Assembly (NCBI GenBank): GCA_039045975.1
Contig: JBCCJA010000008.1
Coordinates: 1 to 64,000, forward strand
Length of the DNA stretch: 64,000 bases
DNA from: JBCCJA01 sp039045975
GTDB taxonomy: Bacteria > Planctomycetota > Planctomycetia > Planctomycetales > Planctomycetaceae
Direction: 5' to 3'
Under the pieces are notes generated by a model. The model was not told where the DNA came from, searched no databases, and worked only from the letters and a program-made list of their open reading frames with translations. A program made the position numbers and the translations under genes. Numbering within the stretch: the first letter of the stretch is position 1; every line of letters begins with the position of its first letter. Of this stretch, positions 29,610 to 37,921 are shown one piece after another.

Positions 29610-31706
29610 ATGCCTCGCCCTCTCGAATCGATCCGCAACACCGGGATCATCGCGCACATCGACGCCGGCAAGACGACGACGACGGAGCGCGTCCTCTATT
29701 ACACGAAGGCGACCCACAAGATGGGGTCGGTCGACGACGGCACGACCGAGACCGATTTCGACGAGGAAGAGGCCCAGCGGGGTATCACGATCTACTCTGC
29801 GGCCGTCTCCTGCGACTGGCAGGGGACGCAGATCAACATCATCGACACGCCGGGGCACGTCGACTTCACCGCCGAGGTGGAGCGGTCCCTCCGCGTGCTC
29901 GACGGCGCGGTGACCGTTTTCTCCGCCGTCGAAGGCGTCGAGGCGCAGTCCGAAACCGTCTGGCGTCAGGCCGACCGCTACGGCGTCCCGCGGATCTGCT
30001 TCATCAACAAGATGGACCGCATCGGGGCGAGCTTCGAACGCGTCTTCGACGAGATCCGCGACCGGCTCGCGTGCACGCCGATCGCGGTCGCGGTTCCGAT
30101 GGGGGCCGAGTCGGCCGGCGAGGACCCGTTCGCCGGCACGATCGACCTCGTCGCGATGAAGGCCCTGTATTTCGATAGTGAATCGAAAGGCGACACGGTC
30201 CGCGCCGAGGAGATCCCGGAACGGTACGCCGCCATGGCCGCCGCTTGGCGGTCGAAACTGCTCGACGCCGTCGCCGACCTCGACGAAGAGGCGATGGAGA
30301 CGTACTTGGAAACCGACGACCTGCCGGCCGAGACGGTCAAACGCCTGCTCCGTGTCGGCACGCTTGAGCGTGACGCGGGGCAGCGAATCCACCCCGTCTT
30401 CTGTGGCTCGTCGCTCGACTACATCGGCGTGCAGCCACTCCTCGACGGTGTCGTCGATTACCTGCCGAGCCCGGCCGACGTCCCGCCGGTCGAAGGCCAA
30501 ACGCCGAGCGGCAAGAAGGCGGGCGCGACAGAGACCCGCGAGGCGAAACCCGACGCCCCTCTCGCAGGCCTAGTTTTTAAGATCATCGCGGAGCAGCACG
30601 CCGATCTTTATTTTTACCGGATCTACTCGGGCACGCTGAAGCCGAACTCACGGTTATTAAATCCGCGGACCGGTAAGAAGGAGCTGGTCAGCCAGGTCTG
30701 GCAGATCCAGGCGTCGCACCGCACGAAGATCGACGAAGCAGGGCCGGGTGAAATCGTCGGCCTGATCGGGCCGAAGGACGCCGTTACGGGCGACACGCTC
30801 TGCGAGAACGCCAAGCCGGTCGTGCTCGAACGGATCACGTTCCCGGAGACGGTCATCAGCATGGCGGTCGAACCGGAAAGTTCCGCCGACCGCAAGAAGC
30901 TCGAAGACACGCTGCCGCGGCTGGCGAAACAAGACCCGACTTTCGCCGCGAAGGTCAGCGAGGACACCGGGCAGACGATTATTTCCGGCATGGGCGAACT
31001 GCACCTGGAGGTGATTAAGAATCGTTTGCATAAGGACTTCAATCTCGACGTCCGCGTGCACAAGCCGCGGGTCAGTTATCGCGAGACGGTGAAGAAAGCG
31101 GTCACCGGGACCGGGACCTTCGACCGGCAGCAAGAAGGCAAAACACAGTTCGCGGCTGTCACGGTGAAGCTCGAACCGCATCAGGGCGACGAGCCGTTGA
31201 CGTTCGCGACGTCGCTGAAGCCGGGCGAGGTGCCGGCCGACCTGTTCGCCCAGCTGCAAGACGCGATCAAGGGCGAGGCCGCCGCCGGCGGGGTCGTCGG
31301 GTACCCGCTCATGAACGTGCGGGTGACGATCACCGACGCCAAATTAAAGTCGGGCGAGTCGACCGACGTCGCGATCCAGGCCGCGGCCGCGATGGCGGTC
31401 CGCGAAGCCCTCGACAATTCCGACATCGCGTTGCTCGAACCGCAGATGAAGCTGGAGGTCGTCACGCCGACCGAGTTCCTCGGGGCGGTGCAGGGCGACC
31501 TGCAGTCGCGGCGGGCGTTGATCACGAACCAGACGCCGCGGGGCGACCTGATCGTGCTCGACGGGTCGGTCGCACTGTCGCAGATGTTCGGCTATTCGAC
31601 GCAGGTCCGCAGCCTGTCGCAGGGGCGGGCGAGCTATTCGATGGAGCTTTTGAATTACGCCGAGGCGCCGAAAGAGGTGCTCAAAGAGATGCTCGGCGGA
31701 TATTGA
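29610..31706 (+). CDS. fusA: Translation elongation factor G
   Basis: GTPase that drives ribosomal translocation; 698 residues, full length. G1 reads AHIDAGKTTTTER, G2 RGITIYSAA, G3 DTPGHVDF and G4 NKMD. Domains II to V are present (GMGELHLEV, RVHKPRVSYRETV). The segment before switch I is TDFDEEEAQ rather than the common MDWMEQEQE, which may mean that this is one of the EF-G paralogues that planctomycetes carry. The rpsL-rpsG-fusA neighbourhood argues for the main copy. Confidence 0.95.
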   Translation: MPRPLESIRNTGIIAHIDAGKTTTTERVLYYTKATHKMGSVDDGTTETDFDEEEAQRGITIYSAAVSCDWQGTQINIIDTPGHVDFTAEVERSLRVLDGAVTVFSAVEGVEAQSETVWRQADRYGVPRICFINKMDRIGASFERVFDEIRDRLACTPIAVAVPMGAESAGEDPFAGTIDLVAMKALYFDSESKGDTVRAEEIPERYAAMAAAWRSKLLDAVADLDEEAMETYLETDDLPAETVKRLLRVGTLERDAGQRIHPVFCGSSLDYIGVQPLLDGVVDYLPSPADVPPVEGQTPSGKKAGATETREAKPDAPLAGLVFKIIAEQHADLYFYRIYSGTLKPNSRLLNPRTGKKELVSQVWQIQASHRTKIDEAGPGEIVGLIGPKDAVTGDTLCENAKPVVLERITFPETVISMAVEPESSADRKKLEDTLPRLAKQDPTFAAKVSEDTGQTIISGMGELHLEVIKNRLHKDFNLDVRVHKPRVSYRETVKKAVTGTGTFDRQQEGKTQFAAVTVKLEPHQGDEPLTFATSLKPGEVPADLFAQLQDAIKGEAAAGGVVGYPLMNVRVTITDAKLKSGESTDVAIQAAAAMAVREALDNSDIALLEPQMKLEVVTPTEFLGAVQGDLQSRRALITNQTPRGDLIVLDGSVALSQMFGYSTQVRSLSQGRASYSMELLNYAEAPKEVLKEMLGGY

Positions 31707-31737
31707 GTTCCGGCGACAGCGGTCCGGCGAGATCTCA

Positions 31738-31772
31738 ATAAAAAACCCGCGACCGGTGGCCGGTCGCGGGTT
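31738..31772. terminator. Bidirectional-type terminator between fusA and a convergent gene
   Basis: A perfect 13-bp stem (31744-31756 with 31760-31772) has a 3-base loop. On the minus strand it is followed by TTTTATTG, so it terminates the gene at 31797. On the plus strand the T content after the stem is weaker, but the same hairpin can protect the fusA 3' end. Confidence 0.75.
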
Positions 31773-31796
31773 CGGCTTTAAGACTGTGTCCGCCGC

Positions 31797-33446
31797 TCAA
31801 TCGAGCATCGTGCGGAGTTCGACCAACGCCGGCGTCGTGCGGCTCGAGGTGCGGGCCAGATAGGGCCGTTCCTCGGTGTAGCACTTGATGACGTGGTCGT
31901 AGACGCGACGCCAGACGTTGTAGACGTCGTCGCATTTCCGGCGGGCGGCGTCGCGGTCGCTGACGCCGCGGATCAGGCCTTCGTACAGCTCGGTCGTGCC
32001 GCGGACGTAGGCGGCGATGTCACGCTCGATCGTCGAACGCTCGGCCGGGCGGGCTTTTTCGAGCCAGCGGCGGGCGTCGTAGTCGAGGTGCGTCGCGAGC
32101 GTCTGCAGCTCGGCGGCGAGCTCGATGGCCCGCTCGTCGTCGAAGCTCTCGCGGATGAACATCGCCGTCCGCAGGTTGCGGACCTGGCCGTCGATCGTGT
32201 CGAGCACCTGCTGGGCGCGGTCGTTCGGGATCGGGCGATAGACCCGCTCGAACTCGCCCCAGCCGTCCTCGATCGCGCCGAAGGCGGTCACGAGCTCCTG
32301 TTTCGAGCGGTTCGCGTCGACCTGGCCGACGAAGTTCTCGAGCATGCCGTAGAACTGGCCGGCGGTCGTCAGCGCGGCCTGCGAATCGGGCAGCTTCATC
32401 AGCAGCATCAGCTGGGCGCCCTTGAAAAACTCGTTGACTTCGCGCTCGAGGCCGCGGGTCAGGTAGACGAGTTCGCCGCGGTCGAGCTCCTGCGGGATCA
32501 GCAGCAGCTCGCGGAGTTCCTGGGTCGTCTCGTGGACGCGGGTGACGCCCCGTTCGATGTAGCGGCTGTTGATCCGGCGGAGCCGCTGCTCGTAGTCGGA
32601 CCACTCGCGGTCGAAGCGGTTGTAGTCCTCCTGTAGCCGCGTCAGCGGGGTCTCTTCGACGGCGAGGCCGGACAGATAATCGGCGTTCGCGGCGACGCGT
32701 CGGCCGAGCGTGTCGAGCTCCTGACCCGACGGCGAACGGCCGACCTCGTAGCGGACCTCCTGGACGAGGTTGTCGAGGTGGGCCCGCAGGTCGCCGGTCG
32801 CGGCGATCAGGCCCCGCTTGTCGATCGAGGGGCCGAGCTGCAGCTGGGCCGTTACGGTCTCGTTCGTGCGATCCAGGTCGGTGATCATGCGGGTCGCGTC
32901 ACGGCTGAGGCCGATCAGGTTGCCGAGCCGGTACGACAGCCGACGCCAGTCGCGGTCGAGGCCGTAGATGTCGGACGCATACGTGTCGACGGCGTTCAGC
33001 CCGTCGATCTGCCGGGCGAGGACGGCCGCACGGGCACGGATCTTGAGCATCTCGGACAGTTCCGCGCGGAGGCCGGCGACGCGGTTCATGTCCCGTTCGA
33101 GTTCGCCGTACAGCCGGTTCGAGCCGTTCGCAAAGTCCTGCAGGCCGCGGCGGAGCGTGGTCAGGTCGACGCGGTTGCGGTCGAAATTGAAGTTCGTCCC
33201 CGGGCCCGGGTATTCGAAGCCCTGGCCGAAGCCTTCGCGGCTGAAGTCGTTCTGGTACCGCTCGTAGTCGACCTTGCCGAAGGCCGGGACGGCGTTCGGC
33301 TGCCGCTCGTACGGCTGGGCGCGGTCGTCGTAGCTGTTGCCGCGGGGGCTGTAAGGCTGGGCGCGGTTCTCGTATTGGGCGGACGCCGGGGCGGCGGCGA
33401 GCAGGATCAGGGCGGCGGGCAGGGCCCGGGCCGACAGGACGCGCAT
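31797..33446 (-). CDS. Secreted helical protein of unknown function
   Basis: I do not recognise a named family. The protein has 549 residues from the second of two adjacent ATGs (33446); an AGGAG element lies six bases before it. A signal peptide is clear (MRVLSARALPAALILLAAAPASAQ, cleavage after ASA). A Tyr/Gln/Arg/Pro-rich linker (about 25-75) follows. The rest is almost entirely helical, with heptad-like Leu/Arg/Glu patterns that suggest several helical bundles or coiled coils (for example around 90-330). It is probably periplasmic or surface-attached. It stands alone between convergent fusA and the minus-strand ATPase gene. Confidence 0.8.
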   Translation of the reverse strand: MRVLSARALPAALILLAAAPASAQYENRAQPYSPRGNSYDDRAQPYERQPNAVPAFGKVDYERYQNDFSREGFGQGFEYPGPGTNFNFDRNRVDLTTLRRGLQDFANGSNRLYGELERDMNRVAGLRAELSEMLKIRARAAVLARQIDGLNAVDTYASDIYGLDRDWRRLSYRLGNLIGLSRDATRMITDLDRTNETVTAQLQLGPSIDKRGLIAATGDLRAHLDNLVQEVRYEVGRSPSGQELDTLGRRVAANADYLSGLAVEETPLTRLQEDYNRFDREWSDYEQRLRRINSRYIERGVTRVHETTQELRELLLIPQELDRGELVYLTRGLEREVNEFFKGAQLMLLMKLPDSQAALTTAGQFYGMLENFVGQVDANRSKQELVTAFGAIEDGWGEFERVYRPIPNDRAQQVLDTIDGQVRNLRTAMFIRESFDDERAIELAAELQTLATHLDYDARRWLEKARPAERSTIERDIAAYVRGTTELYEGLIRGVSDRDAARRKCDDVYNVWRRVYDHVIKCYTEERPYLARTSSRTTPALVELRTMLD

Positions 33447-33564
33447 CATGGACTCCTGAATGTGCGAGGGGGCGGGGGCCCGCCGCGGCCCGACACGCGC
33501 GGCGCCGCGGACGTGGGTCGTAGTGAATCGGGGCCGACCCGGTAAAGAGGGGACGTGAGGCGGC

Positions 33565-34197
33565 TCACGAACGGGTGGCGACCGTCCCCTCACGCGCGGC
33601 CCTGGCGGCGAGCACGTGCAGCCGGTCGCCGAGCGTCCGCCACGAGTGACCGGCCGAGGCGATCGCGGCCGTGACCTCGTCTTCGCCCGGCTCCCAGCAC
33701 GTTTCGCCGACGCGGGCGGCCGCCAGGCGTCGGCCGATCCAGGCCCGGACGGTCTCCCGATCGAGCGGGCCGAAGCGGACGGTCGTGACCTCGAACCCGA
33801 ACCGGCTCGCCGCCGCGGTCAGGTCGCGGTGCGTCCCGGCGACGACCGTCGCGTCGATCCGCTTCGCCGCCCGCAGCGCGGCCGACAGACGCGGGCCGAA
33901 GACGCGGTCGATCTCGTCCCAGTAGACGAGCGGCGCGACCGGCAGCGGTGCCAGCCGCTCCCGCCACGTCGGACCGACGTGGCGATAGGGCCCAGGCCGC
34001 CGCGACCGCCAGCGGAGCAGCGTCGTCGTCTTGCCGGCCCCTTTCTCGCCGAGCAGCTGCACGAAGCGGCCGGCCGCCGGCTCCGGCGCGGGCGGCAGGT
34101 CGACGTCGTCGCGGTCGATCCAGAGTTCGTCGGGCACGCCGGGCCGCGGATCGGCGACGAACGGGTTCCGCGACAGGCCGAGGTCGGCGTAGCTCAC
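33565..34197 (-). CDS. Small P-loop ATPase of unknown role
   Basis: The protein has 210 residues from a GTG at 34197. That GTG overlaps the upstream stop as GTGA, so translation is coupled to the preceding gene. Walker A is GEKGAGKTTT (about residues 50-59) and a Walker B-like strand reads APLVYWDEID. A RFGPLDRETV stretch and a helical C-terminus (about 155-205) fit a compact AAA/ExeA-like fold. The N-terminus (LGLSRNPFVADPRPG) resembles ATPases that begin with a GLxxxPF motif. The partner and substrate are unknown; the coupling suggests it works with the 140-residue protein upstream. Confidence 0.75.
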   Translation of the reverse strand: MSYADLGLSRNPFVADPRPGVPDELWIDRDDVDLPPAPEPAAGRFVQLLGEKGAGKTTTLLRWRSRRPGPYRHVGPTWRERLAPLPVAPLVYWDEIDRVFGPRLSAALRAAKRIDATVVAGTHRDLTAAASRFGFEVTTVRFGPLDRETVRAWIGRRLAAARVGETCWEPGEDEVTAAIASAGHSWRTLGDRLHVLAARAAREGTVATRS

Positions 34198-34616
34198 CGC
34201 AACGCGTCGGGCAGGCCGTCGTCGGAGCCGTCGCCGGCGGTGAAGAAGGGCACCGCCGGGTCGCCCTCGCCGACGTGGAAGACGACCTCGGCGGTCTCGT
34301 CGAACGCCCACGGCAGGTCGACCCGGACGTGGGCCCGGTACAGCAGCCGGATCAACGCCGCGTCGAACGACCGCGGCGCCGACTCGGGCAGCGTCGCGGT
34401 GAAGGGGATCTCGACCGTCTGCCCGCCGACGACCGGCCCGGTCTGATACTCGCCGCGGAGCAGGTCGCCCTTATCGACGTCGCCGCGGCCCTCGGTCTGC
34501 CACCCGACCGTAACGACGATCTTGCTCGGCGTGCAGTCCTTATCGGGCACCCACCGCACGAGCCCGCCACAGGGCCGGCCGGGCAGTGTCGTGCGGTCTA
34601 TTTCGATCTCGACCAT
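34194..34616 (-). CDS. Beta-rich protein of unknown function, coupled to the ATPase
   Basis: A 140-residue protein without a signal peptide. Alternating hydrophobic strands (VEIEIDRTTLPG, GLVRWVP, SKIVVTVGWQTEG, TVEIPFTATLPES, AHVRVDLPW, AEVVFHVG) suggest an all-beta sandwich, in outline like arrestin/Spo0M-type domains. I have no firm family. The stop codon overlaps the start of the ATPase gene (GTGA), the sign of a functional pair. Confidence 0.7.
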   Translation of the reverse strand: MVEIEIDRTTLPGRPCGGLVRWVPDKDCTPSKIVVTVGWQTEGRGDVDKGDLLRGEYQTGPVVGGQTVEIPFTATLPESAPRSFDAALIRLLYRAHVRVDLPWAFDETAEVVFHVGEGDPAVPFFTAGDGSDDGLPDALR

Positions 34617-34634
34617 GAACAGCTGAGTATCGCC

Positions 34635-35348
34635 TTAACGAAATTTTTGTGCATACAAGTCGCAAATCTGTTGAATGAAGCTGTCGTAATGCAGCGGGTG
34701 TCCAACACTCGGAGCAGGTGACTTTTTTACGTGTTGAACAGCGTCTCCATCGACGTTGCTCATTGAAAGTACAATAGCACACGCTGCATCGAGTCCGCTT
34801 TCGGACGGTCGAGTTCGTCTCGATACCGCAGATAATTCTTCGATGCAGCCTGATACGAGCTTGTTTGGGTCTTTGTGGGTTGAAATGTCATTACGCAGGG
34901 AAGACTTGAAAATTGGCGAAGAGTTAATGACGAAGACTCCGCCAGCAATCGAGCCTGCATAGTAATCGTGCACATGGCTATGATGTGCTTCCATGTCACG
35001 TTTTCGGTTTTTCTTCTGCTTGTTGTGCTCGGTCATGATCGACTTTAGTTCGATCGCAATTTGTACGCGTGCGGGGTTTCGTCGAATGGGTAAGCTATTT
35101 TTGTCACCCTGTGCGGGAGGGGGTGTGCCTATTGCTAAGTCAACGTTCCAGTCGGCGGAGCCTGCTACAAGCTTGAAATTTAGTTGGTAAACTAACTCAG
35201 ACCGTTCGCACCGTTCTCGCATCAACGGGCAGACCGTAAAGAGGTCTCTCGCGATGGCATCAGACAGCGCGTCTGAGTGCTTGTTAGACCGTGAGTTGTA
35301 CCCATTCGCGGCCAGATGCGAAATGAATTGGGAGACGCCGCTGCTCAT
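34635..35348 (-). CDS. Putative type II restriction endonuclease (PD-(D/E)xK)
   Basis: The protein has 237 residues and lies 12 bases after the DNA methyltransferase gene. A PD-(D/E)xK-like core is visible: D70 in WNVD and E100-x-K102 in IAIELKS. The region after it is Lys/Arg/His-rich and could contact DNA (KKNRKRDMEAHHSHVHDYY). Base composition is clearly more AT-rich than the surrounding genes and codon use differs, indicating recent transfer. The family assignment rests on the motif and on the neighbouring methyltransferase; the target sequence is unknown. Confidence 0.75.
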   Translation of the reverse strand: MSSGVSQFISHLAANGYNSRSNKHSDALSDAIARDLFTVCPLMRERCERSELVYQLNFKLVAGSADWNVDLAIGTPPPAQGDKNSLPIRRNPARVQIAIELKSIMTEHNKQKKNRKRDMEAHHSHVHDYYAGSIAGGVFVINSSPIFKSSLRNDISTHKDPNKLVSGCIEELSAVSRRTRPSESGLDAACAIVLSMSNVDGDAVQHVKKSPAPSVGHPLHYDSFIQQICDLYAQKFR

Positions 35349-35360
35349 CGAGGCAATTCT

Positions 35361-36287
35361 TCAGTCGTGAAAAATAACGTTGCTGTTGAATGTTTTTTGC
35401 GATAGCAGCTCTTTTGCCTTTAACAGATACGACGGCTCAACCTCAAAGCCGACCGAGCATCGGTGAGTCTCAATGGCGGCAACAGTCGTGTTGCCAATTC
35501 CCCAAAAAGGATCGAGTACTGTGTCTCCGACGAACGAGTACATGCTAATCAGCCTCGCTGCCAACGAGGAAGGGTATGGGGCCGGGTGGTCAGTCCTGGA
35601 CTCTCCCGGGATGTCTGTCCATATTTGGCGAAACCAACGCTGGTGGTCTTCTTTTTCAATTAGTGAGAGATCTCGCTGTTCCTGGCTCGGCTTTCGGTAG
35701 CCTCCCGGCTTTCGGAATGCGAGGATAAATTCGACATCATTTTTTATAACTGCGTTCGGTTCGTAGGGCTTTCCTAAGAAAGCGCTGGGTCCTCCGGCCT
35801 CTGTCCGCATGTTGGCTATTTTGTGCCAAAAGATAGTTGCTAGAGGGTCAAAGCCGATTTCTTGGCATCGCACTTGAATATGTGCATGCAGTGGGTCGAC
35901 GCGATGTCGGCCGTGCTGCTTTCTCGACCTGCACACGTCTCCCACAACAATGCAAAGTCGCCCGCCTGGCGTCAGGCGTTCAAAGCATTGAGTCCAAACT
36001 TCATCAAGTTGATCTAAAAAAATATCACGATCGGATATGTGCCCGAGCTGGCCGTGTCCAGAGGCAGATTCGTAATTTATCAAGTCCCAATAGGGCGGCG
36101 AGGTTACGACTAAATGGACTGGCCGTTCGTCGCGTAGGCCTTCCATGACCCGCGCGTCGCCCCAATAAATATCATGCGTTGTCGAAAGCAGCGGTGAGCC
36201 GACAGCCCAGGCCTTCGCCTTGGCTGCAAACTTCTCGTCAAGTTTTCGCTCGCCATTGTGGCGTGTTGGGATCTCGGTCGCTGCCAA
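35361..36287 (-). CDS. DNA methyltransferase, beta class (probably N4-cytosine), of a restriction-modification pair
   Basis: Protects the host DNA from the adjacent nuclease. Motif IV, TSPPYW, is at 62-67 and motif I, DPFWGIGNT, is near 259-267; this order (IV before I) defines the beta class. SPPY favours N4-cytosine, though N6-adenine cannot be excluded. The frame is open far upstream, but that part lies over the citrate synthase gene in another frame and is Ser/Arg-rich. No ATG exists between the citrate synthase stop and the conserved part. A TTG at 36287 with AAAGGA six bases upstream is the best start and gives 308 residues. The gene is AT-rich compared with its surroundings. Confidence 0.85.
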   Translation of the reverse strand: MAATEIPTRHNGERKLDEKFAAKAKAWAVGSPLLSTTHDIYWGDARVMEGLRDERPVHLVVTSPPYWDLINYESASGHGQLGHISDRDIFLDQLDEVWTQCFERLTPGGRLCIVVGDVCRSRKQHGRHRVDPLHAHIQVRCQEIGFDPLATIFWHKIANMRTEAGGPSAFLGKPYEPNAVIKNDVEFILAFRKPGGYRKPSQEQRDLSLIEKEDHQRWFRQIWTDIPGESRTDHPAPYPSSLAARLISMYSFVGDTVLDPFWGIGNTTVAAIETHRCSVGFEVEPSYLLKAKELLSQKTFNSNVIFHD

Positions 36288-36321
36288 GACAGTTCCTTTG
36301 TCCGAGTCAAGACTGAGGTAC

Positions 36322-37464
36322 TTACCGATCGCCCATCGGCACGAAGTCGCGGTGGTCGGGGCCGGTGTAGTTGGCGCTCGGGCGGATGATCTTGTTGTCG
36401 GCGAGCTGTTCGAGCACGTGGGCCGACCAGCCGGAGATGCGGCTGGCGGCGAAGATGCAGGTGAACAGGTCGCCCGGGATGCCGAGGTAGTGCTGCACCG
36501 ACGCGCTATAAAAATCGACGTTGCAGTTCTTCTTGATCGACGACGTGACGAGCTGCTCCATGCGGACCGACATGTCGTACCACTTCGTCTCGCCCTGCTC
36601 TTGGCCGAGGCGTTCGGAGAGCGACTTGAGGTGCTTCGCCCGCGGGTCGGGGACCTGATAAACGGCGTGACCAAAGCCCATGAACTTCTCTTTGCGGGCG
36701 AGGCCCTCGCGGACGTACTCGTCGACGTAGGCGGTCTCGCCGACTTCCTGGAGCGTCTTAAGAACGGCGGTGTTGGCCCCGCCGTGGAGTTTGCCTTTCA
36801 GCGTGCCGACGCCCGACGTGATGGCGGAATAAAAATCGGTCAGCGTCGCGATCGTGACGCGGCAGGCGAAGGTGCTGGCGTTGAAGCCGTGCTCGGCGTG
36901 GAGGGTGAGGATCAGGTCCATCGCCTTCTCTTCGTCGGCGGTCGGCTCGGTCCCTTTGATGCCGCGGACGAAGTTCCAGGCGACCGATTTATCGGCGACC
37001 GGGTCGATCGGTTCGAGGCCCGACCGGGCGCGGTGGATGGCGGCGACCATCGTCGGGATCTTCGCGATCAGGCGGATCGCCTTGCCGCGGGCGCCGGCGA
37101 CCGAGTTGTCGTCGGCGGTCGCGTCGTACAGGCCCGACAGCGAGACGGCGGTCCGCAGGACGGCCATCGGGTGGGCCGAACTCGGGGCCGCGGCGATGAA
37201 GGCTTTCACCTCGGGGACGAGGTGCGCGTCTTTGGAGAGCGGGTCGTCGAACTCGTCGAGTTGGGCGGCGGTCGGGAGCTCGCCGTTGAGCAGCAGGTAG
37301 GCGACTTCTTCGTACGTCGCCTGCTCGGCGAGGTCGTCGATGTGGTAGCCGCGGTAGAGCAGTTTGCCCTCTTCGCCGTTGACCAGGCAGATCGAGCTGT
37401 CGCCCGCCTTGACCCCTTTGAGACCTTTGGCGGCGGCGTTCGGGTCGGATGTGGCGGTCGACAT
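36322..37464 (-). CDS. gltA: Citrate synthase
   Basis: Condenses acetyl-CoA and oxaloacetate at the entry of the citric acid cycle. The protein has 380 residues from the ATG at 37464; upstream codons of the same frame do not look like protein. Catalytic residues lie in HAEHGFNAST, KLHGGANTAVL and the Asp of NVDFYSASV. GFGHAVYQVPDPRA is also diagnostic. Its length and Gram-positive/archaeal-type sequence could also fit a 2-methylcitrate synthase. It is divergent from the primary sigma factor gene. Confidence 0.92.
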   Translation of the reverse strand: MSTATSDPNAAAKGLKGVKAGDSSICLVNGEEGKLLYRGYHIDDLAEQATYEEVAYLLLNGELPTAAQLDEFDDPLSKDAHLVPEVKAFIAAAPSSAHPMAVLRTAVSLSGLYDATADDNSVAGARGKAIRLIAKIPTMVAAIHRARSGLEPIDPVADKSVAWNFVRGIKGTEPTADEEKAMDLILTLHAEHGFNASTFACRVTIATLTDFYSAITSGVGTLKGKLHGGANTAVLKTLQEVGETAYVDEYVREGLARKEKFMGFGHAVYQVPDPRAKHLKSLSERLGQEQGETKWYDMSVRMEQLVTSSIKKNCNVDFYSASVQHYLGIPGDLFTCIFAASRISGWSAHVLEQLADNKIIRPSANYTGPDHRDFVPMGDR

Positions 37465-37921
37465 GGGGGCACTCCGTGGCGGGATAGGGGGCTGCGGACT
37501 GAACCCGCAGTATAGAACCCCAGGTCTGCCCCACAAGCGGGTCCGGGACGCGATTCGACGTCGTGAGCCCATAAATAATAAGGGTTTACGTGCCCCCCGA
37601 CCCGCGGGCGGCCGACGCCTGTTGTCAAAAACTTGTGGAAAATCTCCGAATCACGGAGTTTTCGATTTACGCGACCGCGGCCGACGATATGGTCCTTCCG
37701 GCTGTCGTTCGTGGGCGAAGGATTCCTCACGGACAGCCGCTCAGACGTGGCCGGGTGACTGGCCGTTCCGCAGGAGGCGGGATGAGAACTTCATCCGTCA
37801 TATCGCATCCGGCCTTACGGTCGGTCTTCTCGACGGCCCGCACCGTCACGGCGATCTCCTCGGCGTCGGCCTCCGGGCCGTTCGGTCTGAGCCTTCTCTC
37901 GACCCGTCAGGAGGACGACCC
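37465..37921. other. Intergenic region between gltA and the primary sigma factor gene
   Basis: 457 bases without a convincing gene. It must hold the divergent promoters. An AT-rich patch (37570-37583, ATAAATAATAAGGG) lies about 105 bases upstream of gltA. A TTGACA occurs on the minus strand at 37628-37623, but no -10 stands at the right distance. An AGGAGG ribosome-binding site (37909-37914) sits seven bases before the GTG at 37922. Confidence 0.5.

Noticed and set aside
36290..36674. N-terminal extension of the methyltransferase into the citrate synthase gene
   Set aside because: The extra part is Ser/Arg-rich, out of character for a methyltransferase, and is citrate synthase in another frame; no homology begins before about 36287.
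37622..37661. Promoter pair around TTGTCA/TTGACA before the primary sigma factor gene
   Set aside because: No acceptable -10 at 16-18 bases on either strand.
37364..37921. 186-codon N-terminal extension of the primary sigma factor
   Set aside because: Overlaps the gltA start region, has no sigma features, and a perfect AGGAGG marks the GTG at 37922.
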